Shown one piece after another: positions 44,303 through 53,027 of a DNA stretch of 64,000 nt. Below the pieces are notes generated by a model. That model searched no databases, was not told where the DNA came from, and saw nothing but the letters and a program-made list of their open reading frames with translations. The stretch is from assembly GCA_035943095.1 (NCBI GenBank), contig DASZCN010000092.1, positions 1 to 64,000 on the forward strand, given 5' to 3'. The stretch's first letter is position 1, and each line of letters begins with the position of its first letter. A program made the position numbers and the translations under genes. Source of the DNA: AG41 sp035943095 (GTDB taxonomy: Bacteria; Gemmatimonadota; Gemmatimonadetes; Gemmatimonadales; GWC2-71-9).

Positions 44303-46000
44303 ATGCTCAGACGCGCACTGTCGGCGCTCGTCGCAGCCACGCTGCTGGTCCCCGGCGCCTGCTACCAAGATGACACCCCCACCGGTGGGAACGGCAAGCC
44401 AGTCGCCCGGGTGCTGCTGACGGACGCCCCGTTCCCATACGACTCTCTCAGCAGCGTGACCATTTACGTGGTGCGGATCGAGGCCAGCAACGCCCAGGAC
44501 ACGAGCGGGAGCGGGCCATGGGTGCTCATCACCGAGCCCCGAAAGGCCTTCGATCTGCTCGCCTTGCAGCAGGGGACCACGGCCCTCCTCGGCGCGGGGG
44601 AGATGCCCTCCGGCCAGTACCACGCGGTCAGGATGACAATCGATACGAGCCAGTCGTCCATACGGTGGAACGACACCGCCCTGCAGCAAGCAAACGTGAA
44701 TTGGCACGGCTGGTCGGCGATCTACGCGGTCGTCGAGTATCCCGTGAACGTGGCGGCCCAGGGCGCCGACATCGTGCTCGACTTAGATGTCGGTCGCAGC
44801 TTCCCGTTCAACTTCTATGGTAACTACGAGTTCGACTTCACCCCGCAGTTGCGAGCGATCAATTCGGCGGCCGCGGGCGCGATCGCCGGGACGGTGACGC
44901 AGGGCTCCGGTGGGGCGACGAGTCCCGTCCCGAACGCCCAAGTTTCCGTCTTCGCTCCGTCTCCCGGGCAGCCGGACAGCATCGGGTACCTTGAGGCGAC
45001 GGGCCGCAGCGATCAAGCCGGCCATTACAAGGTCGGGTTCCTGCCCCCGAACCGGTACTTCGTGAAGATCGAGCAGCCCTTTTTCCCGTCGCTTGAGGCC
45101 GTTGTCACTGCCAACGTGCAAGTGACGGCAGGGGGGACGACGCCCCTGTCGGTGTCGCTCCCTCAGGCAGGGGGCGGACACGCCTACCTCCACATCAGTG
45201 GGCCGACCCAGGTTGGTGTGGGCGGAATTATCTCCCTGTTCACAGCAGTCGGGGATTCGAACGGTAATCCGGTTTACAACGCGCCCGTCACCTGGAGGAG
45301 CAGCGACACACTCGTGGCGGCCGTGGGGGCACCGAATGACACGGTTACCGCCTGGGTCACCGGGCGCCAAGTCGGCGTGGCCACGATCTACGCGTCGACT
45401 GGCGGCTTGACCGACTCGCTTGCTGTTCACGTCGTCAGCGTGGGCTCGGTCGGCGTCGCCACAGTGACCATCGTACCCGACAGCGCCACCGTTACGTTGG
45501 GGGACACCGGTGTTTTCCTTCAGGCGGTGTTTCGCGACTCGGCCGGGAACGTGATGGACGGCTACGCGTCCTGGTTCAGCTCCGACAGCTCGGTGGTCTC
45601 CGTTTGGCCATGCGCCTCGTGCGTCCGTGATCGCGCGCTGGGGCGCGCCCCGGGAACCGCTACTGTGTTCGCGACGAGCCAAGGAAAGACGGGCCAAGCC
45701 ACGATTACGGTCCTGGCTCAGGTGACCGGTTCGCACGGATCGGTGGCGAGCGTTGAGGTACAGCCCGCGAGTGCAAACCTGGCGGTGGGCGACACGATAG
45801 CGTTTGGGACCATCCTGCGTGATTCGGCGGGCAACATCCTGACCGGCCGACCGGTCTCGTGGTTCTCGACCGACTCCGCCTTCGCTATCGTAAACAACTT
45901 CGGTCCGTCGATCATCGGTCGGGGGCAGCGGGTCGGCAGCGCCGTGCTGCAAGCGACGAGCCAGGGAAAGACCGGTCAAGCGAGCATCACCGTGCATTGA
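44303..46000 (+). CDS. Secreted DUF4382 / carboxypeptidase-like / triple Big2 surface protein
   Basis: 565 residues from the ATG at 44303 (GGAGG at 44289-44293). A signal peptide ends near '...VPGAC', a weak lipobox. Domains in order: DUF4382 (about 28-190, 'RVLLTDAPFPYDSLSSVTIYV'), carboxypeptidase-regulatory-like (about 195-290) and three Ig-like Big2 repeats (about 295-390, 395-475, 480-565). Repeats 2 and 3 share 'ATSQGKTGQA' and 'RDSAGN', so they arose by recent duplication. Probably an exported adhesion or structural protein. It is divergent from the sigma operon across 129 bases, so it may be a target of that sigma factor. Confidence 0.85.
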   Translation: MLRRALSALVAATLLVPGACYQDDTPTGGNGKPVARVLLTDAPFPYDSLSSVTIYVVRIEASNAQDTSGSGPWVLITEPRKAFDLLALQQGTTALLGAGEMPSGQYHAVRMTIDTSQSSIRWNDTALQQANVNWHGWSAIYAVVEYPVNVAAQGADIVLDLDVGRSFPFNFYGNYEFDFTPQLRAINSAAAGAIAGTVTQGSGGATSPVPNAQVSVFAPSPGQPDSIGYLEATGRSDQAGHYKVGFLPPNRYFVKIEQPFFPSLEAVVTANVQVTAGGTTPLSVSLPQAGGGHAYLHISGPTQVGVGGIISLFTAVGDSNGNPVYNAPVTWRSSDTLVAAVGAPNDTVTAWVTGRQVGVATIYASTGGLTDSLAVHVVSVGSVGVATVTIVPDSATVTLGDTGVFLQAVFRDSAGNVMDGYASWFSSDSSVVSVWPCASCVRDRALGRAPGTATVFATSQGKTGQATITVLAQVTGSHGSVASVEVQPASANLAVGDTIAFGTILRDSAGNILTGRPVSWFSTDSAFAIVNNFGPSIIGRGQRVGSAVLQATSQGKTGQASITVH

Positions 46001-46054
46001 GCTTTCGGGCGGGGGCCCGTAGTTTGCCGTTCTCGCTCCCGCCCGGAGGCGCGC

Positions 46055-47539
46055 GTGCGTGCAGTGTCGGTGCTGGTACTGGTCGCGTGCATCGGTTGCG
46101 CCCGTGCGCCTCGCGCGGGCGCCCCCCCGCAGCCGGGCCTGGTCGGCCCTTCCTCCCAGCCAGTGCTCTTGCCGCCCCGCGTGTTCGCTCCCGACGTGCC
46201 GCACAACGACGCAGCGTGGCGCGGCGTCGGGCGTGAGGCAGCGGGGTTGCTGTCGCAGTACATCGCGATCAACACCACCAACCCGCCCGGGAACGAGCTG
46301 CAAGCCGCGACGTGGTTGAAAGCGGTCCTCGCCCGCGAGGGGATCGAGTCGCAGATTTTCGAGCCCAAGCCGGGGAAGGCCAACCTATATGCCCGGCTCC
46401 GGGGCGATGGCAGCGCGCGGCCGTTGATCCTGCTCAATCACATGGACGTGGTGCCCGCGAGCCCGGAGTACTGGAAGGTCGATCCATTCCGCGGCGCGGT
46501 GCAGGATGGGTACGTCTGGGGACGCGGGGCGCTCGACATGAAGGGCGAGGCCATCACGCAGCTCGAGACCCTGCTCACCCTCAAGCGCGCCGCCGTTCCG
46601 CTGAAACGCGACGTGATCTTCCTCGCCACGGCTGACGAGGAAGTCGGGGGCGGGGTCGGAGCGGGTTGGTTCGTCGAGAACCACCCGGACTTGGTGCAGG
46701 ACGCCGAGTTCCTCCTCACGGAAGGTGGGACGATCCGCGCCGACCAGGACGGGCGGATCGACTACTATGGGGTGGGCACAACCGAGAAGTCGCCGTTCTG
46801 GCTCGATGTCACGACGCACGGCACGGCGGGCCACGGCTCGCGCCCCACGCCCGACAATCCCGTCCATCGGCTCGTCCGGGCGCTGAACCGGATCGCTGCA
46901 TACCAAACTCCCCTCCTGCCCACGCCGGCGGTCGAGCGCTACCTGCGTGACCTCTCGACGATCGAGACCGACCCGGCCCGACGCGCCTGGCTCGCGGACG
47001 TGCGAACGGCCTTGCGCGACAGCGCGGCCGTTCGGTTCCTCACGGGGGATCTCACGTACAACGCCCTGCTCCGCAACACGATCTCCATTACGGGTCTCGC
47101 CGGCAGCGACAAGACGAATGTGATTCCGCCGGTCGCGCACGGCGCGCTCGACGTCCGACTGCTTCCGGGCCAGGACCCGCAGGCGCTCCTGGCGGACCTG
47201 GTGCGCGTCGTGGACGACTCCGGCGTCGCGATCACGCCGCAAGGCCCGAATTGGGCTGCGACGGAGAGCCCGATCGACACGGAGCTGTTCCGGGCCATCG
47301 TGTCTGCGGCGCACCAGCGGACGCCCAATGCACTGGTCACCACTCCGCCCCTCACGGGCTTCACCGACAGCCATTATTTCCGGCGCCTCGGTATCGTGAG
47401 CTACGGCTTATCTCCTTTCCCGCTCAACCAGACGGAATCCCGCGGCGTGCACGGCAACGACGAGCGTGTGAGCCTCGAGGATCTGACTTTTGGGATGCAT
47501 TTCGTGTACGACGTGGTGTCGCGCGTCGTCGCGAAGTGA
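46055..47539 (+). CDS. Exported M20-family metallopeptidase
   Basis: 494 residues from a GTG at 46055 with a short signal and possible lipoprotein Cys ('VACIGC'). Di-zinc M20 signatures: 'LLNHMDVVPASPEYW' (His and Asp), 'GRGALDMKGE' (bridging Asp), 'TADEEVGG' (catalytic and metal Glu), and a C-terminal 'GFTDSHYF' His. The dimerisation domain is inserted after 'GHGSRPTPDNPVHRLV'. It should act as an exopeptidase or acylase outside the cytoplasm. The stop overlaps the next start (GTGA). Confidence 0.9.
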   Translation: MRAVSVLVLVACIGCARAPRAGAPPQPGLVGPSSQPVLLPPRVFAPDVPHNDAAWRGVGREAAGLLSQYIAINTTNPPGNELQAATWLKAVLAREGIESQIFEPKPGKANLYARLRGDGSARPLILLNHMDVVPASPEYWKVDPFRGAVQDGYVWGRGALDMKGEAITQLETLLTLKRAAVPLKRDVIFLATADEEVGGGVGAGWFVENHPDLVQDAEFLLTEGGTIRADQDGRIDYYGVGTTEKSPFWLDVTTHGTAGHGSRPTPDNPVHRLVRALNRIAAYQTPLLPTPAVERYLRDLSTIETDPARRAWLADVRTALRDSAAVRFLTGDLTYNALLRNTISITGLAGSDKTNVIPPVAHGALDVRLLPGQDPQALLADLVRVVDDSGVAITPQGPNWAATESPIDTELFRAIVSAAHQRTPNALVTTPPLTGFTDSHYFRRLGIVSYGLSPFPLNQTESRGVHGNDERVSLEDLTFGMHFVYDVVSRVVAK

Positions 47540-48417
47540 TCGGGCCGTTTTTCTACCCGCGCCGCCGGCCTCCCTCGCGGGAGCGGCGGTCGCCCCGCTG
47601 GGAACGGCTGACCAAGGGCTCACTCGGCTGGGTGGTGGAGCGACTGACGGCGCCATTCCAACGGTGGGACGACGCCCGGCTGCTCACCCCTGAGATACCT
47701 GTAGGCGTTCGGCGGCTCGCGCCCGAGCTCGCAGGCTATCGGATCGCGCTCGTCACCGACCTTCATCACGGTCCTGCGGTCCCGGCACGCTGGCTCGCGT
47801 ACGTCGCCCGTCGGGTAGCGGAGCTCGGTGTGGATTTGGTGGTCCTGGGTGGCGACTTCGTCAGCCACGCGCGGAGCGATCTGGACGGACTGGATGACGT
47901 GATCGCGCAGTTCACGGCGCGGGACGGTGCAGTGGCCGTGCTCGGGAATCACGATCACTGGGTCGATCCGGATGCCGTCGCGACGGCGGTGCAGCGCGGT
48001 GGGGCGAGGCTACTGACCAACCGCCATGAGCTGATTCGGCGGAGCGGCGGCGCGGCGCTCGCCATCGCGGGCGTCGACGATTTCACGCATGGGGCTGTAC
48101 GACTTGACGAGGCATTCGCTGGCATCCCGCCGGACGTGCCCAGGGTGCTCGCGTCCCACAACCCCGACTTGATCGAATACCTGCCCGCCGATCTGCGCGT
48201 CGACGTGATGTTGGCCGGGCATACGCACAATGGCCAGGCGCAGCTGCCATGGATCGGGCCGCTCACCGTCCCGTCGCAGTTCGGCGGGCGCTACCTACAT
48301 GGGTTGAAGCGGGTGGGCGATACCTGGCTGTACGTTTCCGCGGGTGTCGGAACGGCGGCGATCCCTCGGTGGCGCAATCCACCCGAGTTGCCCGTGATCC
48401 GTCTCGTGCCAGACTAG
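47536..48417 (+). CDS. Calcineurin-like metallophosphoesterase (YaeI/LpxG-like)
   Basis: 293 residues from a GTG overlapping the peptidase stop. The five-block metallophosphoesterase motif set is present: 'VTDLHHG' (D-x-H), 'VLGGDFV' (GD), 'VLGNHDHW' (GNHD), 'VLASHNPDL' and 'MLAGHTHNGQ' (GHTH). No N-terminal membrane helix is evident, unlike some YkuE-type proteins. Relatives hydrolyse UDP-diacylglucosamine or phosphodiesters. Its stop shares CTAG with the convergent small gene. Confidence 0.88.
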   Translation: MIGPFFYPRRRPPSRERRSPRWERLTKGSLGWVVERLTAPFQRWDDARLLTPEIPVGVRRLAPELAGYRIALVTDLHHGPAVPARWLAYVARRVAELGVDLVVLGGDFVSHARSDLDGLDDVIAQFTARDGAVAVLGNHDHWVDPDAVATAVQRGGARLLTNRHELIRRSGGAALAIAGVDDFTHGAVRLDEAFAGIPPDVPRVLASHNPDLIEYLPADLRVDVMLAGHTHNGQAQLPWIGPLTVPSQFGGRYLHGLKRVGDTWLYVSAGVGTAAIPRWRNPPELPVIRLVPD

Positions 48418-48707
48418 ACGGCCGTCCCCAGGGGGACGACAAAGCGGACGGTCACCGTTTCGGCTGTCTGCGGCGCCACGGTGCAGAAGCATTCCGCGCC
48501 GATCAAGCGCTTCACGCCGAGCACTTCCGCCTCCGCGATGCCGGGCACGTCCCGATACGTGATCTCGAGCGTCGTGCCGTCCACGATGCGATAGGCCACC
48601 GGGCGTCCCACCAGGCGATGGTGCGGATCGATCTTACCCAGGCCTTCGGAGAGCCGGTGCTGGATCGCGCTGGCCTTCGCGCTCCACGACACCTGTGTGT
48701 CGGTCAT
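48414..48707 (-). CDS. Conserved-looking hypothetical protein after queG
   Basis: 97 residues, ATG at 48707 overlapping the queG stop (TGATG). A helix-rich N-terminus ('WSAKASAIQHRLSEGLGKID') leads to beta strands ('VAYRIVDGTTLEITYRDVPG') and one Cys pair ('ECFCTV'). I do not recognise the family. Coupling to queG suggests a shared transcript, not a shared function. Confidence 0.65.
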   Translation of the reverse strand: MTDTQVSWSAKASAIQHRLSEGLGKIDPHHRLVGRPVAYRIVDGTTLEITYRDVPGIAEAEVLGVKRLIGAECFCTVAPQTAETVTVRFVVPLGTAV

Positions 48708-49660
48708 CACCGGCGGGCCGGGCGGTTCGCGCGGACGGCGGCAGCGTTGCGCCGCATCCCCGCGGCGCCTGGTCGTTCGAACGGCGTATCGCCGTAGCGG
48801 CTGTCGAACGCGTCAGGGTCGCCGTCGAGCAATGCCCCGAGCTCAGGCTCGGCCTGCTCCGGCCGAACATCGAACTGGGCATCGGTGGTGGGGCGCGCGA
48901 ACTTCACGTTCCACGGGCACACGTCCTGGCAGACGTCGCATCCGAACAGCCAGTCGCCCACGAGCGCCCGCTCCGATTCGGTGAACGCGCCGCGACGCTC
49001 GATCGTCAGATAGGAGATGCAGCGGCGGGCGTCGAGGACACCGGGCGCGACGAACGCGGTGGTCGGGCACGCGTCGAGACAGGCCCGGCAGCTGCCGCAG
49101 CGGTCCGCCTCGAACGGCAGGTCGGCGTCGAGCGCGGCGTCCGTGAAGACGACACCGATGAACGTGAAGGAGCCGACGTCCGGACGGATGAGCATCGTGT
49201 TCTTGCCGATCCAGCCGAGCCCCGCCCGTTGCGCGAGCTCCCGCTCGGGGACGGGTCCGGCGTCCACGTAGCACCGAGTGATCGCGCCAGGAACGATCTC
49301 ACGTACCGCGGTCGCGAGCAGCTCGAGGCGCCGGCCCAGGACCAGGTGATAATCGGTGGACCACGCGTATTGGGCGACGCGGGCCGGCGTGCGCCCGGGG
49401 TCGGCTGTGCCGTGGAAGTAATTGGTGAGGGTAACCACGGCGACTCGCGCCTCCGGCATGATGCGGGCCGGGTGCTTTCGCTTCTCCGCCTGGCGATGCA
49501 GATAGGTCATGTCGCCCGCGTACCCCGCCGTCAGCCATTGCGCGAGCGCGCCGGCGTAGGCGCTGGGCTCGAGGGTCGTTATTCCTACCGCGTCGAATCC
49601 GAGCTCGAGCGCCCGCCCCTTCACCGCGGTCGTTCGGCGTGACGCCTCGATGTCGGTCAC
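48707..49660 (-). CDS. queG: Epoxyqueuosine reductase
   Basis: 317 residues from the GTG at 49660, overlapping the upstream gene's stop (GTGA). Two 4Fe-4S motifs are present, 'CGSCRACLDACP' and 'CDVCQDVCPW', and the cobalamin-binding N-terminal domain has 'YAWSTDYHLVLGRRL' and 'AGLGWIGKNTMLI', as in QueG. It reduces epoxyqueuosine to queuosine in tRNA, the last step of that wobble modification. The C-terminal HEAT repeat seen in some longer homologues is absent. Confidence 0.94.
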   Translation of the reverse strand: MTDIEASRRTTAVKGRALELGFDAVGITTLEPSAYAGALAQWLTAGYAGDMTYLHRQAEKRKHPARIMPEARVAVVTLTNYFHGTADPGRTPARVAQYAWSTDYHLVLGRRLELLATAVREIVPGAITRCYVDAGPVPERELAQRAGLGWIGKNTMLIRPDVGSFTFIGVVFTDAALDADLPFEADRCGSCRACLDACPTTAFVAPGVLDARRCISYLTIERRGAFTESERALVGDWLFGCDVCQDVCPWNVKFARPTTDAQFDVRPEQAEPELGALLDGDPDAFDSRYGDTPFERPGAAGMRRNAAAVRANRPARR

Positions 49661-49923
49661 AGGTGCATCGTTTCTCGCCGCCAGCGGGCGAAGCGTACGA
49701 CGTCGTCGAGCGGTGGCACGGCGCGCTCGTCGCCGTAGGCGGTGAACATGCGCCATCGCACATAGTCGGCGGGCGGCAACGGGAGGAAGGGTGCGCGGCG
49801 GTACCAGTCGCGCGCTCGGAAGCTCCAGACGAGGCGGAGGAGATCGAGCGCGAGCCGCGGGTTCGCGAGCGCCCGGAGGGCGAGCCGCCCGGCGAGTGTC
49901 GGCCAGCCGGTGGGTGGCTCCAT
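49657..49923 (-). CDS. Small hypothetical protein upstream of queG
   Basis: 88 residues, rich in Arg, Trp and Pro: 'LLRLVWSFRARDWYRRAPF' and 'YVRWRMFTAYGDE'. The composition is that of a small amphipathic, possibly membrane-associated protein. The ATG is clear and the stop couples to queG. No family recognised. Confidence 0.65.
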   Translation of the reverse strand: MEPPTGWPTLAGRLALRALANPRLALDLLRLVWSFRARDWYRRAPFLPLPPADYVRWRMFTAYGDERAVPPLDDVVRFARWRRETMHL

Positions 49924-49984
49924 ATCACGGAATGTAGTCGCGAGGCGTGCCGGGCGTGCTCGTCCGCCTGTATATTGACGGCCT

Positions 49985-51166
49985 ATGACGCTCGCCAGTG
50001 GGCTCGACGTCGGCGCGCGCGCCGCGGCGCACCAGCTCGCCCGCTACCGCAACGAGTTCCCGATCTTCCGGGACAAGATCTACCTCAACACGTGCTCGCT
50101 CGGCGCGCTGGGCAATCGCACACGCCGCCGCCTCGAGGAGTTCCTCGATCTGTGGCAGGCGCGCGGAGCGTCCGCCTGGTACGACGTGTGGTGGGCCGCT
50201 CTGGGCGAGCTGCGGGAGCGCTACGCGCGCACCATCGCTTCGCGCGCCGACGAGATCGCCCTTGCGCCGAGCATCTCCGTGGCCATCTCGACGGTGGCGG
50301 AGACGCTGGACTATCGGGCCCGCCCGCGGGTGGTCGTCACGTCTCTCGACTTTCCAACCGTCGCGTATCAATGGCTCGCGAAGCGGGCGCGCGGCGTCGA
50401 GCTGGTCGTCGTCGAGAGCCCGGACCGCATCTCGGTGCCGGTGGAGGCGATCGCGCGGGCCGTGGACGATCGGACCGCCCTCGTGGCGACGTCGCACGTC
50501 TATTTCATGAGCGGCGCGATTCAGGATATCCGCGCGGTCGCCGCCGCGGCCCACGCGAAGGGCGCCCTCTGCTTGATCGACGCGTACCAGTCAGTCGGGC
50601 AGGTTCCGGTGGACGCGGTGGCGACCGGCGTGGATTTTCTCACTGCCGGCGGCCTCAAATGGCTGCTCGGCGGTCCAGGCGTGGTCTTTCTCTACGTCCG
50701 GGCGGAGCTCGCGCGCCGCCTCGCCCCGGCCATCGCGGGGTGGTTTGGCCACCGCGATCAATTTGCGTTCGACCCGCGCTCGCTCCAGCTCCACGACGAC
50801 GCGCGGCGCTTCGAGCTCGGCACGCCAGCGCTCGCCGCGGTGTACGCCCAGCTCGGGGGGCTCGATTACATCGACGAGATCGGGATCCCGGCGATCCGTG
50901 AAGTGACTGCCGCACTCACTGAAGATCTGATCGGCAAGGCCCGGGAGCGCGGGTTCCGGCCGCACGTCGCGTCCCGCGCGGACGAGCGCTCGGCCATTGT
51001 CATGCTCCCCGCGGCGGACCCGGCGGCCGCCGTCCGGCACCTCGCGGCGGGCGGCATCATCGGTGATGCGCGCCCGGGCCATGTTCGCCTCTCCCCCTTT
51101 TTCTATAACGTCCAGGATGACTATGTCGCAGCGCTCGAGCGGCTCGCCGCACACCTCGATCACTGA
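49985..51166 (+). CDS. Aminotransferase class V-fold PLP enzyme (kynureninase/desulfurase-like)
   Basis: 393 residues. The N-terminal 'KIYLNTCSLGALGNRT' replaces the usual 'YLDNAA' of desulfurases; the aspartate of the PLP site is in 'LIDAYQSVGQVPVDA' and the Lys in 'TAGGLKWLLGGPG'. 'RRFELGTPALAAVYA' closes the active site. There is no persulfide Cys loop like that of SufS, so a lyase or transaminase role is more likely. The substrate is unknown. It is divergent from the queG group. Confidence 0.85.
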   Translation: MTLASGLDVGARAAAHQLARYRNEFPIFRDKIYLNTCSLGALGNRTRRRLEEFLDLWQARGASAWYDVWWAALGELRERYARTIASRADEIALAPSISVAISTVAETLDYRARPRVVVTSLDFPTVAYQWLAKRARGVELVVVESPDRISVPVEAIARAVDDRTALVATSHVYFMSGAIQDIRAVAAAAHAKGALCLIDAYQSVGQVPVDAVATGVDFLTAGGLKWLLGGPGVVFLYVRAELARRLAPAIAGWFGHRDQFAFDPRSLQLHDDARRFELGTPALAAVYAQLGGLDYIDEIGIPAIREVTAALTEDLIGKARERGFRPHVASRADERSAIVMLPAADPAAAVRHLAAGGIIGDARPGHVRLSPFFYNVQDDYVAALERLAAHLDH

Positions 51167-51872
51167 GGACGAACAACTCCTCGCGCAGGTCCCCCGCGAG
51201 CGACGTTCGTTTGTCAAGACGGACTCCTGGCGCGTCCTCCGCATCATGGGAGAGTTCGTCGAAGGCTTCGACACCCTGTCGGACGTCTACAATGCCGTGA
51301 CCGTCTTCGGCTCGGCCCGCACCAAGCCCGAGGACCCGTATTACGAGAAAGCGGTGGAAACCGCCCGCATGCTCGCCAAGGAAGGGTTCCCGATCATCAC
51401 GGGCGGAGGGCCCGGCATCATGGAGGCCTCTAATCGGGGAGGGCAGGAGGGAAACGGACTCTCGATCGGCTGCAACATCGAGCTGCCGTTCGAGCAGGGA
51501 CTCAACCCCTACGTGGAGCGCGCCATCAACTTCCGCTACTTTTTCGTCCGCAAGACGATGTTCGTGAAATACTCGACGGCGTTCGTAGTCTTTCCGGGCG
51601 GCTACGGCACGATGGACGAGCTGTTCGAGGCGCTGACCCTCATCCAGACCGGAAAGGTGAAGCACTTTCCCGTCATCCTGTTCGGAGAAGCATACTGGGA
51701 GGGCCTGGTGCATTGGCTGCGCGAGCGGGTCGCCGGAGAAGGCAAGATCGCCACGACCGATCTGACGTTGTTCACGGTCACCGACAGTCCTCGGGAGGCC
51801 GTCGCGATCATCCGGAAAGCCCGCGAGCAACGTAGCAAGGCGGCATACCCGCTCGACGCCCAGCGCGACTAG
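51117..51872 (+). CDS. LOG-family (TIGR00730) nucleotide phosphoribohydrolase-like protein
   Basis: 251 residues. It overlaps the aminotransferase end by 50 bases if the ATG at 51117 is used, 44 if the ATG at 51123 is used. The signature 'GGGPGIMEASNRG' and 'PGGYGTMDELFE' define the lonely-guy/lysine-decarboxylase-like Rossmann family. Members release bases from nucleoside 5'-monophosphates, as in cytokinin activation; the bacterial role is usually nucleotide salvage. Next in line is the deoxyhypusine-synthase homologue after 15 bases. Confidence 0.9.
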   Translation: MTMSQRSSGSPHTSITEDEQLLAQVPRERRSFVKTDSWRVLRIMGEFVEGFDTLSDVYNAVTVFGSARTKPEDPYYEKAVETARMLAKEGFPIITGGGPGIMEASNRGGQEGNGLSIGCNIELPFEQGLNPYVERAINFRYFFVRKTMFVKYSTAFVVFPGGYGTMDELFEALTLIQTGKVKHFPVILFGEAYWEGLVHWLRERVAGEGKIATTDLTLFTVTDSPREAVAIIRKAREQRSKAAYPLDAQRD

Positions 51873-51887
51873 GGGAAGGGAGGGGCC

Positions 51888-53027
51888 ATGACGACTCGAA
51901 AGGACCTGCTGCGCGGGGCGAGGATCGACCCCAAGCCCGTCACCGGCCGGGAGACCGTCGCCGACCTGGTGGACAACGCGTTTCTTGCATACAACGCCGG
52001 CCGACTCGCCGAAGGCTGCCGCCTCTTCAGCGAACGCATGCTCGCGGACGACGTGACGGTCGGGATGAGCCTCACCGGCGCGATGACTCCCGCCGGGCTT
52101 GGCATGTCCACGATCATCCCGCTGCTCGAAGCCGGATTCATCGATTGGATCGTGTCGACGGGCGCCAATATGTACCACGACGCCCACTTCGGGTTGGGGC
52201 TCGCGATGCACCGCGGGACGCCGTTCGCGGACGATGTCGAGCTGCGCGAGGAGGGCGTGGTCCGGATCTACGACATCTTCTTCGACTACGAGGTACTGTT
52301 GTCGACCGACGCCTACATCCGCCAGGTGTCGGCGGGCCCGGAATTCCAGCGCCCGATGAGCACCGCGGAGTACCACTACCTGCTCGGCGGCTACATCCTC
52401 GGGCGCGAGCAGGCGCTCGGAATTTCCCGGAAGTCTGTGCTCGGCGTCGCCCACCAGTGCGGCGTGCCGATCTACACATCGTCCCCGGGGGATTCGTCGA
52501 TCGGGATGAACGTCGCCGAGCAGGCGCTCACGGGCTCACGGCTGCGGTTCGATTCGAGCGCGGATGTCAACGAGACATCGGCGATCGTGTTCGACGCCAA
52601 GACGCACGGCGGTAAAAGCGGCGTGCTCATCATCGGCGGTGGCAGCCCGAAGAACTTCGTCCTCCAGACCGAGCCGCAAATCCAAGAAGTGCTGGGGATC
52701 AGCGAAAAGGGTCACGACTACTACCTGCAGCTCACGGACGCGCGGCCCGACACTGGTGGCCTCTCGGGCGCCACGCCCGCGGAGGCTGTGAGCTGGGGCA
52801 AGGTGGACCCCGACCAGTTGCCGGGCACCGTCGTGTGTTACCTGGACAACACCGTGGGCTTTCCGGTCCTCGCCGCGTACGCGCTCGCCAAGCGAAAGAA
52901 GCGGCCGCTCAGGCGCCTGTATGACCGGCGCGACGAGATGATGCGGCAGCTCACCGAGGCGTACCGGGAGGCAAAGGCGGACCGCGACGCCCGCGCGGAG
53001 GCGACGACTGTCGGACGCCGGCCCTAG
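51888..53027 (+). CDS. Deoxyhypusine synthase-family protein
   Basis: 379 residues, with 'GGGSPKNFVLQT', 'SSADVNETSAIVFDAKTHGG' and the active-site Lys305 in 'SGATPAEAVSWGK', which matches the catalytic lysine region of eukaryotic and archaeal deoxyhypusine synthase. Bacteria have no eIF5A, so this branch more likely makes or moves aminobutyl groups between polyamines (homospermidine synthase-like) or acts on an unknown protein. GGAAGG-type ribosome binding site precedes the ATG. The following MFS gene starts inside its 3' end. Confidence 0.88.
   Translation: MTTRKDLLRGARIDPKPVTGRETVADLVDNAFLAYNAGRLAEGCRLFSERMLADDVTVGMSLTGAMTPAGLGMSTIIPLLEAGFIDWIVSTGANMYHDAHFGLGLAMHRGTPFADDVELREEGVVRIYDIFFDYEVLLSTDAYIRQVSAGPEFQRPMSTAEYHYLLGGYILGREQALGISRKSVLGVAHQCGVPIYTSSPGDSSIGMNVAEQALTGSRLRFDSSADVNETSAIVFDAKTHGGKSGVLIIGGGSPKNFVLQTEPQIQEVLGISEKGHDYYLQLTDARPDTGGLSGATPAEAVSWGKVDPDQLPGTVVCYLDNTVGFPVLAAYALAKRKKRPLRRLYDRRDEMMRQLTEAYREAKADRDARAEATTVGRRP
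52997..53001 (+). promoter_or_regulatory. Shine-Dalgarno that decides a CTG start
   Basis: GGAGG ends 6 bases before the CTG at 53008, inside the deoxyhypusine-synthase-like gene. No ATG, GTG or TTG occurs in the MFS frame between the upstream stop (52939) and codon 53215, which is already beyond the first membrane helix. Confidence 0.55.
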
